Assembly (NCBI RefSeq): GCF_000002985.6
Contig: NC_003280.10
Coordinates: 8,862,501-8,926,500 of the forward strand
Length of the DNA: 64,000 nt
DNA from: Caenorhabditis elegans
Lineage: Eukaryota > Nematoda > Chromadorea > Rhabditida > Rhabditidae
Direction of reading: 5' to 3'
The position numbers and the translations under genes were made by a program. Shown in pieces: positions 11,450 to 27,775 of this stretch. Positions within the stretch are counted from its first letter, which is position 1; the number at the start of each line of letters is the position of its first letter. The notes under the pieces were generated by a model that was not told the origin of the DNA, did not search any database, and saw only the letters and a program-made list of their open reading frames with translations.

Positions 11450-14240
11450 AATCTCGATGATTTTTTGGGTCGACAAGCAAGAAGAAACGACAACTTTTTG
11501 AGAAGTGACAAAGTGAAGTGAAGGATGACACGAAAGTTCGGGAATGTTCGGAATGAGATAAGATGTGTCTGGATCATGGAATTAGGTACTTAAACACGGA
11601 CAAAGCAATTCAGCATTGAGTGCAGAATTTTCTTGAGCAAATGAGTAGTTTAATGAGATCAACTCTCATTTAAAGATGTGATTAAAAAGATCAAGGGTTT
11701 TTGTTGCAAAGAAGTGAGACATAGGATTCGTGACGTAGTTGAATATAGCTGTTGGCAATGACATAATTGGTAAAGTTTATACTAACAGAGCAAATAACAT
11801 TTATCAAGATATTTAAAATACAGTAGACCGTGTTTTCTCAATAGAAACGCCACTCATACCTTGCACAAGTTTGGACCAGCTCTTGCTAATGTCGTATTGT
11901 TTTTCAAATCTTTATTGCGGTACAATGTATCTCGAGAGACGGCAAGGGTTGAGTGCCACCAGGTCACAAGCTGATAAGTGTGCAACTGAGAAAAAGTACA
12001 ACATATGCCAAACGTATCACATAAATCACATAGAAATTATCTACTCACATGTTCTATTATGAGAAAATTAATGCAGTGGAATAGGAAAATATAAGTAAAC
12101 TCTAAACTGTAGAAATAAAGTTTCTGAACACTTGGAAAAGGTTAAAAATTGGAGCCTAGTTTTTATTGAGATTTCATCCAAACTGTAGCGATTCAGAATA
12201 TATTTTTGTATTGCCCTAGTATAAGTAAAGACTAATTACAAAAACTACTATAAGTATTTACAAATAGATACTGTTACGAAGGTCCAGTAGCCAATAATCT
12301 ACCTCTAAACTCATTCAGAAGTTCTAATTGTTTTATTTTTAGTCATTCAATTGATCTTTCCATCATTATCTTATTAACTATTTCCATTTCTATTTCAAGT
12401 TATATGTAGTGATATGCGAATTATAAGTGAACAAATTCAAGCTAAAATTCTGAAAAAATATAATGCGAAACTAACGTAATACTAGTATCATAGAAATAAG
12501 AAAGCAAAGCTGAAAACATTGCAAAGAGTAAAGTGACTGGTTCTTCTTCTGCTTCTGTTTTTTGAACAGCTCATCAGGTGTTGATTTACTCACCACCAGT
12601 AGCAACCACTTTGTGCACACAATGGCTCCACCTTCATACCTTCCTCCCCCACCTCATCGTTCTCAGTCTCACCACAAAGACTTGTCATAACTCATCAATA
12701 AACTTTTTTAACACCCCACAACGGGTCACAATAAGGGATCAAAGTTGAGCCGAAGAGTCGACTGAAAGAGAAGAGTCTGGTGGAAAGAGATAATAATGAT
12801 GAGTGGTGCACAAAAAACAGGGAAGATCTGATGAAGAAGGTCGATGTATTACGAGTGATGGATTAGGATTTGATGAGGGCGGATCGAGTTGTACTCTCAA
12901 TTAATTTGTCGACATCAATCAATTTGAAATCTTGAACTTGATTGAATTGGTGGAGCTGGGAGATATTATTGAAGGGTACTTATGGTAAAAATTCAAAGAT
13001 CCTTGACTAGTTTGTAGGTCACAAGATGCAATAGTACACAGGAACCGAGTTGTTTGGATGTGTTCTTGACAAAACTAGTGAACTTTATATTTAGGATTTA
13101 ATGAAATAATATATTTAAAGTGCGTCAAAGCCAGAAATATTTGGAAAGCTGGTAAAGCTGAGCCAATTATGAATTTCAGATAAAAGGGATAGCATTTAGG
13201 GGAAACTTCATGAAAGCTGTTAAAACAATTTGGTTAGTTTTTAGAAGGAAGTAGATTGCGCACGTTTCTCAGGGGCAAAAATTGTCAGAAAGTTGCACCC
13301 AAATGCCAAAACTGTATGCCTTCCACGAAAAAGGCATCCGGTGCAATGTGGCTCCGCTCAAATAAATCTTCTCTACGACAAATAAGTCTTCGGTTATTAT
13401 AAAGGCGAGGTACACTTTGTAGGCACGTAAGCAGACAGCAATTTTGGTCATTACTAGTAATTTAAAGCTGTAATTAAAATTAAAAATTTTTTAAATATGC
13501 AGTCCCTAGAACACATGTAATTTACCTATTATAAAAAAACCAAATGAATTTTTGAGATAAAGGAGAACTGAGAAATATGAAGAATTGAGATTATTTTAAA
13601 CATCGAAAATTAAAAATACTATTCCTAGACCCGCAGTAATCTGAAATATCTCGTGCTTTTTAATATTGAGGGTGGTGTAAATATGTCTCAATATTTTATT
13701 TTTATTGATGATGATTCTTGAAATGTGTACTTGATGATTGGTCCGTTAAATATTAGTGAACCTCGGGAGTTTTTTTCCAGGATTTTAATTATGACTCCAT
13801 TACCTTAAGTTTAAATCTAAAATGCATCCGAATGATTCCTGATCACACATTCATTTTTCTTGATTTCCGTTTTCTTTCCGTACACCTCTATCAGCCTTTT
13901 CTTCTCGATTAACCTTTCCACAATAAATCAAGCACTCCCAGGCAGCTGTCTTTTTGTCGGCACATCCCCACAAAAACCTTGTTTTCGTCGCTGAAACTGT
14001 GGCCGAATGCTTTTAAAATAGAAAGAGACGAGGAACATTTTGGAAGGGGGTGAGCAAAACACGGAGAGGATGAACAGATGGCTGCAACATTTTTATGAAT
14101 CCATCGATTGAATTGTTCCGTGTCCGAATAATAATTTTGGGTATTTCTTAACTTGAATATTATCGAATAAAGAAATTTTATATTTATTTTTGCCACCTAA
14201 CATTATCACATATCTATAGATGCAAAATTTTATGATTTTA
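11450..14240. other. Intergenic region upstream of the phosphoesterase gene
   Basis: About 2.8 kb of AT-rich DNA with no coding exon I can support. It lies 5' of the distal start of the phosphoesterase gene (11440, minus strand) and 3' of the rha-1 operon, so part should hold the distal promoter. Short open frames (for example near 11871 and 13909) lack flanking splice signals and are composition-driven. Confidence 0.4.
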
Positions 14241-14249
14241 GCTCCAAAA

Positions 14250-14320
14250 ATACGGTACCCGGTCTCAACATGAATAAGTTTTGTTGAATGCGAAAAGGTG
14301 TACGCCTTTAGTTTTCAGAT
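14250..14320. repeat. Fragment of a dispersed worm repeat (GTACCCGGTCTC family)
   Basis: ATACGGTACCCGGTCTCAAC followed about 30 bases later by AAAAGGTGTACGCCTTTAG. The same two blocks recur in the same order inside the lat-1 intron near 42840 (GTACCCGGTCTAGAC, then AAGGTGTGTGCCTTTAAAG) and, more diverged, near 27700. This is a common multi-copy DNA element type in Caenorhabditis introns and intergenic DNA; only a fragment is present here. Confidence 0.6.
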
Positions 14321-14534
14321 TTTATCTTCTTTTTTTTTAATTTCTAGAAATTTATTCACTATGAAATGATTATAACTTATTATGAACAAGTATGAGTTCA
14401 ACTCTCCCACACGGACATGATCTCTCGCTCTCTGGTAAAAGTTCCAGCAACATTAAAAATGATTTGCCGGTGTTTTCCTATTCTGCTGTAATCATGAGTA
14501 GGGATCGCTAGATACCAATGATCCTGTGCGTAGT

Positions 14535-15330
14535 TATAAAAAATCCCACCGAAGGGACATCTCCAAAATTTCCGTTTCCCTGGACTCCACGAGTGGAGAT
14601 GCGGGACCAGAGTTTTATTGGTACACTGGCGAACCTATAAAAAATCCCACCGAAGGGACATCTCCAAAAATGTTGGCGGGCACCCGAAGGTACCCAAGCC
14701 AGGGCTTTCACTCTGGCACCCGGAGCGATCGTAGTCTGACTCGTAGTCAGTCTTCAATGGCCCCCGAAAGTGAGAGTTTTCCCGAGAGGAATCTTCCTTT
14801 TCGGCTGGTACTCTCTGGACCCGGGAGTGTTCGTAGTTCGACTCAAAGCCAGCCCACAATGACGCCCGACAGTGAGTTTTGCCTTTCGGCCGGTACTCCC
14901 TCAACCCGGGAATGTTCACAGTCTGACTCAAAGCCAGTCCAAAATGATCCCCGAAAGTGAGTTGTGCCTATTCGGCCGGTACTCCCTGAACCCGGTAGCG
15001 ATCGTAGTCTGACTCATACATAGTCAGTCCACAATGGCCACCGAAATGTGAGTTTCGCCTTTCGGCCGGTACCCCCATAGGACCGTCACCAGGGTGTTAA
15101 GGCTGGTGAACAAAAAATTTCGGAATTTTGCCATACGGCGGGTATCCCTTATTTCCCCGGTGTGTGGACAACTCCCCACACTGAAGGAGTTGAACCACCA
15201 GTCAGTGCCCCACACTGAAGGATAACCGAACCAACTCTGACTTCGTGCCTCGGCACCTAGCACACGACGGCGGCGGACAAAATGTGAGCTAGCGAGCGCC
15301 ACCGCAAGATTGCAAGAGTGTGCCACTTCT
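14535..15330. repeat. GC-rich repeat block: 34-bp direct repeat plus ~86-bp tandem array
   Basis: A 34-bp sequence (TATAAAAAATCCCACCGAAG...) occurs at 14535-14568 and 14636-14669. It is followed by about four imperfect tandem units at roughly 14710-14817, 14818-14902, 14903-14987 and 14988-15076. Each unit contains CGTAGT(C)TGACTC, an AGTC(C)ACAATG core, CCGAAAGTGAG and TTCGGCCGGTAC. The block ends in GC-rich DNA with two CCACACTGAAGGA copies (about 15175-15225). It is far richer in GC and CpG than everything around it. A frame is open for 144 codons across the units, but this follows from the repeat structure. It could be debris of a larger transposon or a satellite fragment; I do not recognise the family. 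Confidence 0.7.
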
Positions 15331-15789
15331 CGCTTCGTTCAGCGACAATTTCTCATTTCCGTTACTATGTAATCCCTATATTTTCTCACTATCAGTATAC
15401 TTTTCATAATCGTAATATGATTATTGATCCGTTTTCCACAAAAAAAAGATCACTGTTGTTATCGTTTTTTCAAATCAAAACACGTAAAATATCAACGCAG
15501 TAACATATCTGAATACGGAATTCTTAGTAAAAGTAATGTAAAACAGTATTTCCTCTCATTTGGCAAAAATTATTTTTCACATTTAACTCAAAATTTGCCA
15601 TGTCGAGACGGACAACGTACTTTTTGCGAGAAAATCGAGTTTTATGTGCCAGAAACAAGATAGTAAAACTCATCGGATTCTAGAATTTCAAGTATTAATT
15701 AATCTATTGAATGAGTTTCCAAAGTTTCCGATCCCATGGTCTGAAAACAGCTGCCTTGGTACCTGGTGTCAAACTAATCACCGTTTCCC

Positions 15790-15945
15790 TAATGGGGTTA
15801 TTCAAGTAATGTAGCAAAATGCATTTAAATACATTTGTGACGTCACAAATGTATTAAAATACATGTTTTTATATACTTGAATACAGTTGTGACGTAATTT
15901 TTCTACACTTTTTAATTTTCCGACACTACTTGAATAACCCCATAA
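15790..15945. mobile_element. Small inverted-repeat element (MITE, PIF/Harbinger-like)
   Basis: The terminal inverted repeats are perfect over 16 bp: TGGGGTTATTCAAGTA at 15793-15808 and TACTTGAATAACCCCA at 15927-15942. Both ends are flanked by TAA (15790-15792 and 15943-15945), a 3-bp target duplication typical of PIF/Harbinger (Tourist-type) elements. The 150-bp body carries a perfect 28-bp palindrome at 15828-15855 centred on TGACGTCA. No open frame, so it must be moved in trans. Confidence 0.75.
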
Positions 15946-16008
15946 TAGAACAAAATATCAGTATCTAATGAATTATGTGTTTTTTGAATACGAATAACAA
16001 CCAAAACT

Positions 16009-16014
16009 TTTATT
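16009..16014 (-). terminator. Poly(A) signal of rha-1
   Basis: TTTATT on the plus strand is AATAAA on the minus strand, about 105 nt past the rha-1 stop codon and the first such hexamer reached. Confidence 0.6.
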
Positions 16015-16118
16015 ATAAAAAAGAATAAAACCAAAACGACACTTTGATAAGTGTGACAAGATGAGATCGATTTCCTTATACGATCATAAGTTATAACAAC
16101 AACAGGCATATATTTGAT

Positions 16119-21159
<5,041 letters not shown>

Positions 21160-21310
21160 CTAAAAATAATATTTAACAAGATTTAAAAAGTCGCGAATAG
21201 TTCAAATAAAGAGACGAGAAATTAAACTCGGATATACAAGAACAGGATAACAATACAAATTTAAGTATTTTAATATCAATTCATTGACCCGTATTCAGAT
21301 ATTTCATAAT
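21160..21310 (-). promoter_or_regulatory. Operon intercistronic region with trans-splice acceptor
   Basis: Only about 151 nt separate the stop codon of the PDRG1-like gene (21311) from the rha-1 ATG (21159). On the minus strand the sequence directly before the ATG is TATTATTTTTAG, a splice acceptor with no room for a cis intron from a coding exon of rha-1. Same-strand genes at this spacing in Caenorhabditis normally form an operon whose downstream gene receives SL2. Confidence 0.75.
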
Positions 21311-21829
21311 TTAATCAGTTAATTTTCCGTCTTTGAGCAATGGCTTTAAACCGAAACCACGTTCTTCTAGATTTCGCTTCTTGTGTAGTTTGAGAAATGT
21401 GTCCATGTCTTTCTGTAAAAAAACAATTCAATTATCGAATTAATATTTTTATTTTACCTTGATAACTTCTTGAATCTGTCCACGAACTTCTTCGACAGTT
21501 TTCGTATCTTTCTCCAAAATATTCAAACTATTTGCTTGGCTTGTTTGAAGGAAGCACGTTCCATTGTATATCCAAACTGGATCAATATCCTTCTGAAAAT
21601 AAGTTATTCAGTTTGCATTATTGTTTTACAGACAAACCTCTTTGATTTTTCGGCTAACTTCTCGAAACTTCTGACGTTCATTATCCAGATTCACACATGT
21701 TTCTTTGGCGTGATTTAATTTCGTTGAAAGGTAAATTATCTCTGAAGTTTTGTCGCGTAACTCTTTTTGATGGTCATGCGGTGTTTTTGCGTTGTTCAAA
21801 GCCATTCCAGTAGACAGGTGAGTGATCAT
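21311..21829 (-). CDS. PDRG1-like prefoldin-family subunit
   Basis: Three exons (21638-21829, 21458-21592, 21311-21412) give 142 residues, close to human PDRG1 (133). The order matches: an N-terminal helix with NERQKFREVSRKIKE, a short turn with GTCFLQ, a second helix (ILEKDTKTVEEVRGQIQEVI) and the C-terminal motif GFGLKPL, which corresponds to GFNLNPL in PDRG1. The two heptad-rich helices flanking a short beta segment are the beta-type prefoldin plan. PDRG1 is part of the R2TP/prefoldin-like complex, which assembles RNA polymerases and PIKK kinases with HSP90. It is the promoter-proximal gene of the presumed operon with rha-1. The first ATG follows TTTTTTAAAG, a possible trans-splice acceptor. 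Confidence 0.8.
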
Positions 21830-22407
21830 TTTCTTTAAAAAATAACAATTAGCAAGAATATCATGATACTTGCAAGTTAAAAATCCTAAATTTAAATATT
21901 AAGATATGTTTGTCGTATGATCTGGTGCATTGTGTGCATTACTGTGTACGGTGTACTGTCAACCGTACCCATTTTCGAAATTGCTCATCTCAATTTCAGA
22001 TGTTTTTATTGGCGTCGATCCTAATTTTTTGTTTGTTTATTCTATTTATCTTTCATGTGTGCGTCATTTTTATAACTTCAAATGTTTAAAATACATTTTA
22101 AAGTTAAATTTCATATATTTTGTGGAAAAATGCCCTAAAAAGAAGATAGATTTTGTACTTCCCTGACCAAACAATGTGTTTACATGCATTATCAATGGCA
22201 AAATAGAGAAAACACTTCTAGAATAACTATTTCCTACCCTGTCGATGAACCAAAGAACTATCTTCTTTCTGCAATCTCTCCCTTCTCGGGTTCATGTGTC
22301 GACCCAAATTTCGCCTCAACATGTTTTCTTTTCAATTTCGTGTTCCGATCTTTAATTTGTCCTGAATACTAACAATGAATTATCGTAGTTCTCATAACAG
22401 ATCGAAA
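21830..22407. promoter_or_regulatory. Divergent promoter region between the operon and ddx-19
   Basis: These 578 bp separate the minus-strand operon start from the plus-strand ddx-19 start and are the only 5' DNA available to either within easy reach. No coding sequence is supported. A CTCATAACAG acceptor lies just before the ddx-19 ATG. I see no named transcription-factor site I would defend. Confidence 0.5.
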
Positions 22408-25400
22408 ATGGCTGATTGGGGTATTGCATTCGACGAGCAGTGTCGATCGGAAGGGCTTGAAGTGCCAGAAAAGGTGGTCGGATTTGTTAATGTCTATGTG
22501 TGTTCGTGATTGTTTGTCTGTTTGTCCGTCCGTGTTCCGAGAGTTTCGGCTCTTTTCTCTTGCACTGTACAATTGCTTTTTGCTTCTACCTCGCACAATT
22601 TTCATGCTTCTTCCCTGTATGTGTGCGTGGAAACCGAGTGCATTTTTTCAGCGGAACGGAATATATTAATTTCTTTCAGACCGAAAAGGTGCAATCAGGC
22701 TCGGAAATGGATCAAAATGAAGAGAATAAAGGTAAGATTCATCGGAGAAACTTCTTTCCTAACAGTTATTTTTACAGGATCAAATGGATGGGGAATTAGC
22801 CGAGGAGGCATGTTCGGCGGACCAAAAGCCAGTAATGCTCCACCACCTCAAACTTCATTCGGATCAACTTCGGGAACCCGTGTTGGTGGTAAGTGTTTAT
22901 ATCTGTTATGCTTGTACTGTGTCCATTTATCCTTTTGTTCCTATTAACTTCCCTATCGCAATTTTAGGTTCATTCGGAGGCCAAGCAGGGGTGGATGGCC
23001 GTGGTGCACCACTTGGTTCAGCAGAAGAACTCATTGGAGGAGGTAATATAATTTCTGTTGGAATTCACAAAGAAAAACCTGCATGTAAACGTGGTGGAGG
23101 CTTTGGCACTAACCGCAGCATGGCACCTTGTCCACCAGCAATAATTAAGAATAACCATGAAGGAGGACGTTTTGGAGTTTTAGCCCCGAGAACGCTGAGT
23201 GGATCGATTCCGCAAACTTCTACGAATCTTGAAGATTCTACACCAAAGACATCCACTGGAGGACGTTTTGGAGCATCAATCTCTCAAGGTGGAGCATTCG
23301 GTGCAAAAACACAATCATCGAGCGTTGCTCCGTCTGTTGGTGGAGGATTTGGAGTGAAATCTCCGAATATTGTCAGCAACGATATGCCTAAAGTTCCGGT
23401 AATGAAATCGGTTGGTGGCGGATTTGGTTCATCTATGAAGTCACCAGCGACAACCGGAGGAAGTTTTGGTTCCTCTACAGTTGTAGCATCTATTCGTTCA
23501 GAAGAAAGTTTTGGAATCAAGTCTTCCGCTTCGGCTGGAGGGTCTTTCAACAGCTCTTCGGCATCAGCATCCCAATCGAGAACTGTGGCTAGCTTTGGAT
23601 CGAAACCATCAAACGAGAATATCTCTAGCAATTCTTCTGCACTTTCTTCATCTTCAAGCTGTTTTGCAGCAAAACCAACTTCTACTTCAGCTGGAGGAAG
23701 TTTTGGAAACCAACCGTCTAGTTTCTCATCGAAGCCGTCATTTGGTGGTGCCTTCGGAGCTTCAACATCCGTCACAGGAAGTTCTTCGATGGGAGGATCT
23801 TTCGGAAACAAGTCCACAAAAGTTCCAGATGTTGAAAGCCTATCACCACCAGAAATCTTAAGAAACCCATCAAATACCTCAGGCGGTGCTTTCGGATCGA
23901 AACCATCTTTTGCTGCTTCATCGTCTGAACTTCCTGCCAATAAGCATGTCGTCGGTGGAGGTTTCGGTAGATCAACTGCTCCAACGGTCAATACCTCAGT
24001 TGGTAATGAGTCTGGGCGTCTGCCTTTCGTAGAAACACGAAATCCGAATACTGAACAAGAAACATCGAGCTCCGTCAGACCATATGGAGCGAATTTCAAT
24101 TCAAAATCCGAACCTGCTCAAAAGAATCCATTTGGCGGAAATTCAAGCTCTACCAAACCAGAGTTCAAGGAAAATGAAATGAAGAACTCGAGTGGTATGT
24201 TTTTGGGTATAAGAATATTTTATAGATACCAAATTCCAGGAAATCCCGGGTTATCAAATGATAATAATATTTTTGCCAGATTTTTGGTGTAAGACTTGCT
24301 TGTTTGCTTGATATTAACCTACCCTTTGTGTTTCACCTAAACACGATGTAATTAAAATCCACGAAATTTCACGTTCTCTTTAACAGTTATCAATTTATCA
24401 ATTTTGGTTTCAAAAAAGGTAATGCTTAGTTTTGTGGATTTTATTGCACGCATGTCTAATTTTGCACATCATTGCTTGACCCCACAACCAATTCTCCCGT
24501 TTTCCTAAATAAATTAATTAATTCATATTTTTCTAGTTCCAATCATGCCAGGACAATCACAACCAATGAGAGGAGGATTCCAAGGAGCGTACAGGTAGTG
24601 ATAGCAGACCCCCTCGATAACAATAATTATGATTTATTTGTAGAGGAGGACGTGGATCAGGCGGAGGGCAAATGGATTTCGGCGCCCCCGGTCAAGGACA
24701 ATGTATTTATTGAATATTCATTTCACGTTTTCTGTCTCATTGTTTATTTTCAGCTATGGGACGTGGAAGAGGACAACAAAATCCAGCTTTTGTTCCACGA
24801 CCAAGAGATACACCACCTCAGTACGGTGGACACCAAGCTGCACAACAATTTGTGAAACCGGTAATTTATTTCATTGTAAGCGATCGAAATCTATTTTTAT
24901 TTTAGGATTCGAAGTACAAGTTCACGAAACCGGCAACAGAAGAAGCTCATGAACAAGTTCCAGTTCCAGCAGATATTGCTTTGCTAAATAAGTTCATTCA
25001 AAAGGAGGTGAAGATGATGAAAGACGTTGTCGTTGACGTGCAAAGACAAGACCCAAAATCTCCTTTGTACTCAATCTCATCCTTCCGTGAACTTCGTTTA
25101 AAACCCGAAGTACTCAAGGCTCTTGACACGATGAATTTCCAGTTCCCAACTAGAATTCAAGAAACAGCTTTACCACTTCTTCTTATGGAGCCGTAAGTTC
25201 TTTCATACATTTATTTTACGGGGGAAAACCAATGGTGTCGGCCAACAATTTTGGATTTTAGTTTAAAAATAAATTATCCAAAAAGCGACAGTTTTGATGC
25301 TAACTAAAATATCCTCAAAGTTTTATTATAATCGTTATTTTTCAGACCATCCAACCTTATTGCTCAAGCCCAATCCGGTACCGGAAAAACTGCTGCATTT

Positions 25401-26806
25401 GTGCTCACCATGCTCTGCAGGATTGATGTCAATCTGATGTGCCCCCAGTGCATTTGTTTGGCACCGACTCTTGAATTGGCCAAGCAGATCGGAGAAGTTG
25501 TTGAGAAGATGGGAAAATTCATTGATAATTTGAAAATTCACTACGCGATCAAAGGAGGAAATATGGCTGCAATGAGAGGACGAAAGCTTACTGAACAAAT
25601 TGTTATTGGAACTCCAGGGATCGTGAGTTGACTAGTTTATGAAATAACTAATGAATAACTATTTCATTTAAGACTCGCGACTACCTTCAAAAGTACAAGT
25701 GCATTGATCCGAGCAAGATCCGTTGCTTGGTACTTGACGAAGCTGATGTGATGATTTATCATCAAGGATTCACTGATATCTCAACTACAATCTATAAGTA
25801 TGAAATACTGTTTACCAACATAATAATTTACTTGTCTTTTTTTCAGTATGGTCGAAGATGCTTCAGATTCTGTCCAATCAATGTTGTTCTCAGCCACGTA
25901 CGACGAACCAGTGATCAATTTCGCAACAAAAATCATCAAGAATGCAATTGTAGTAATGTAAGTTTCACAGATGCACTCCCTTTCCAAATCGTAATGTAAG
26001 CTTGGAACGGTTTATTTACTCGTGTCTTCATTAATATTGTAACAACTCAGTGGGTGGTCCGCTCTTGAAGCACCATTGTGTCCTCTTCCTCGTAAATCCA
26101 AAACCAAAACAAACTTTCAGGTTGAAACGTGAAGAACAAGCATTGCCGAACATTAAGCAGTTCTACGTTCAATGCGCCTGTAGAGATTCGAAATATGCGG
26201 TTAGATTTCAGTTTTATAAAAATGCTTATCTATAAACCAATGCAATTTACAGGCTATCGTCAACCTTTACAGTGGACTCGCTGTCGCCTCATCCGTCATT
26301 TTCTGTCACACGAAGGCTAGTGTTATGTGGTTGTATGAGAACATGAGAGCAAGAGGACATCAAGTTGATGTTTTACATGGAGATATGACTGTTGTCGAGA
26401 GAGCTGATACGATCATCCATTTCAAGCGCGGCGACTTCAAAGTTCTGATCACGACGAACGTGTTTGCTCGTGGAATTGATGTAGCGCAGGTGTCGGTGGT
26501 GATTAATTACGATCTTCCGATCAAGTACACCGATGAAGGAACTCCGATGGTGGTGGATGGATTCACTCAACCTGATTGTGAAACTTACCTCCACCGTATT
26601 GGAAGAACTGGAAGATTTGGAAAGACTGGTATTGCCATTAATTTGATCGATTCAGAAGACTCGATGAACATGATTAATGTGCTCGAAAATCATTTCCGTG
26701 AGTAATACATTTTTTTGCAATGACTAAAATATTATTTTCAGAGATGAAGATCGCTCGAATGGATCCATCGAATTTGGTAGAGCTAGAAGCCATAGAAATG
26801 GCATAA
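22408..26806 (+). CDS. ddx-19: DDX-19, Dbp5/DDX19-type DEAD-box helicase with FG-repeat N-terminus
   Basis: Fourteen exons give 1022 residues. The first ~60% is low complexity: about 18 FG dipeptides, mostly GGxFG or SFG, in Ser/Gly/Thr-rich spacers (mainly exon 22968-24194), then an RGG segment (GGFQGAYRGGRGSGGGQ, GRGRGQQ). The helicase core starts near residue 560: Q motif PTRIQ, AQSGTGKT (I), LAPTLELA (Ia), GTPG (Ib), VLDEADVM (II), SAT (III), IFCHT (IV), TNVFARGID (V) and HRIGRTGRFG (VI). Dbp5/DDX19 strips export factors from mRNPs at the cytoplasmic side of the nuclear pore. An FG domain in cis is not part of yeast Dbp5 or human DDX19; it resembles nucleoporins and the GLH P-granule helicases. 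The first donor (AAG|gtggtc) is weak, so the very N-terminus is less certain. Confidence 0.95.
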
Positions 26807-27689
26807 TCTACAACATTTCATACGTTTTACTGCGGGTCAGTGTTTCCCACTCCCCCATATACCAATCTACTTTTTCACTTATCAAATACAGTTTGCCCCG
26901 AATTTTTGCTTTCCTTGACATTGTTGACTCTTTTCCATTTTTTTTTATATTCTCATTATTTTATTAACCAAGCGGATACTTAACACTTCACCATCATCAT
27001 CATCTCCTTTGTATTTCAGTTCTGGTACGTAAAATTCTCCATTTTTGTTACAATGTGTGGAGAAGGCTTTAGAAACAAAAACGGTTCTAGATATTCTATT
27101 AGAGTTGATTGTTTGTGAGTTTTCGTTTTCGCCTTTATCTTGTTATTTGAATCCGAATAAATATTTCCAAAATAAACTTTTTTTGCCCGAGTTCCGGGTT
27201 TACATATTCATTTTTTGTTCGTCTTCCCGCTTTTAATTGTTTCCTGCATTATTCAAATTCGTTGCTGCCGTTTGTTTGTCGATATGGAAGATAAACAATG
27301 GCAAGTTCACATCTTTGTTAGGAGGGAGGCCTGTTCTCTTCCTTCTTCCTTCATGACAGGTCACTTCTGGCCACAATGCAAACTCAATTGTTATCAGAAG
27401 AAAATGGACGGGACCATTGATTTATCTACACTCCTTTTCAACTGATAAAACAATGTTGTCCATCGAGACTGACTCATTACTCTTCCAAAATGAACCCTTT
27501 TATTTAATTTTTGTATTCGGTGCCAGTAGCCACTACGTTTTTTTGCTTTAGCAACGAAAATTCCACCGTTTTTTTCATGTGACTCATACATCTTGACTGT
27601 ACTATTGTTACAACCATAGAAATATTTCTTCGAAATCGCTAAAAAAAATACAGAAATTCTTCTATTTAGAAAATAGGCTCATTACGAAT

Positions 27690-27775
27690 TTATGGCGACT
27701 GGTCTCGCAGCGACCGAACAATTTCGAGTGTGTACCTTTAAGGTGTACTACTGTAGGTCCTCACAATTTTATTTT
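27690..27775. repeat. Diverged copy of the GTACCCGGTCTC-type repeat
   Basis: GGCGACTGGTCTCGCAGCG, then GTGTGTACCTTTAAGGTGTA and CTACTGTAGG, in the same order as the blocks near 14250 and 42840. It is clearly more diverged than those. Confidence 0.45.

Noticed and set aside
12622-12690. Short Pro-rich frame MAPPSYLPPPPHRSQSHHKD
   Set aside because: It is only 22 codons and isolated, with no splice partners, so it gives no support for a gene.
14526-14960. 144-codon open frame across the tandem array
   Set aside because: The frame follows the repeat units and has no acceptor, donor or recognisable domain. I treat it as repeat-driven.
14708-15076. Could the repeated units be a CRISPR array?
   Set aside because: The units are head-to-tail, imperfect and without distinct spacers, in a eukaryotic genome; this is a tandem repeat.
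22510-22947. Plus-strand frames before the FG exon of ddx-19
   Set aside because: They run through introns with good acceptors (TTTCTTTCAG, TTTTTACAG); the spliced model gives a continuous product of expected length.
23284-24099. 271-codon open frame on the minus strand
   Set aside because: It is antisense to the FG-repeat exon of ddx-19. Its Pro/Asp-rich repeats are the reverse of the Gly/Ser/Phe repeats, and it has no splice or start context.
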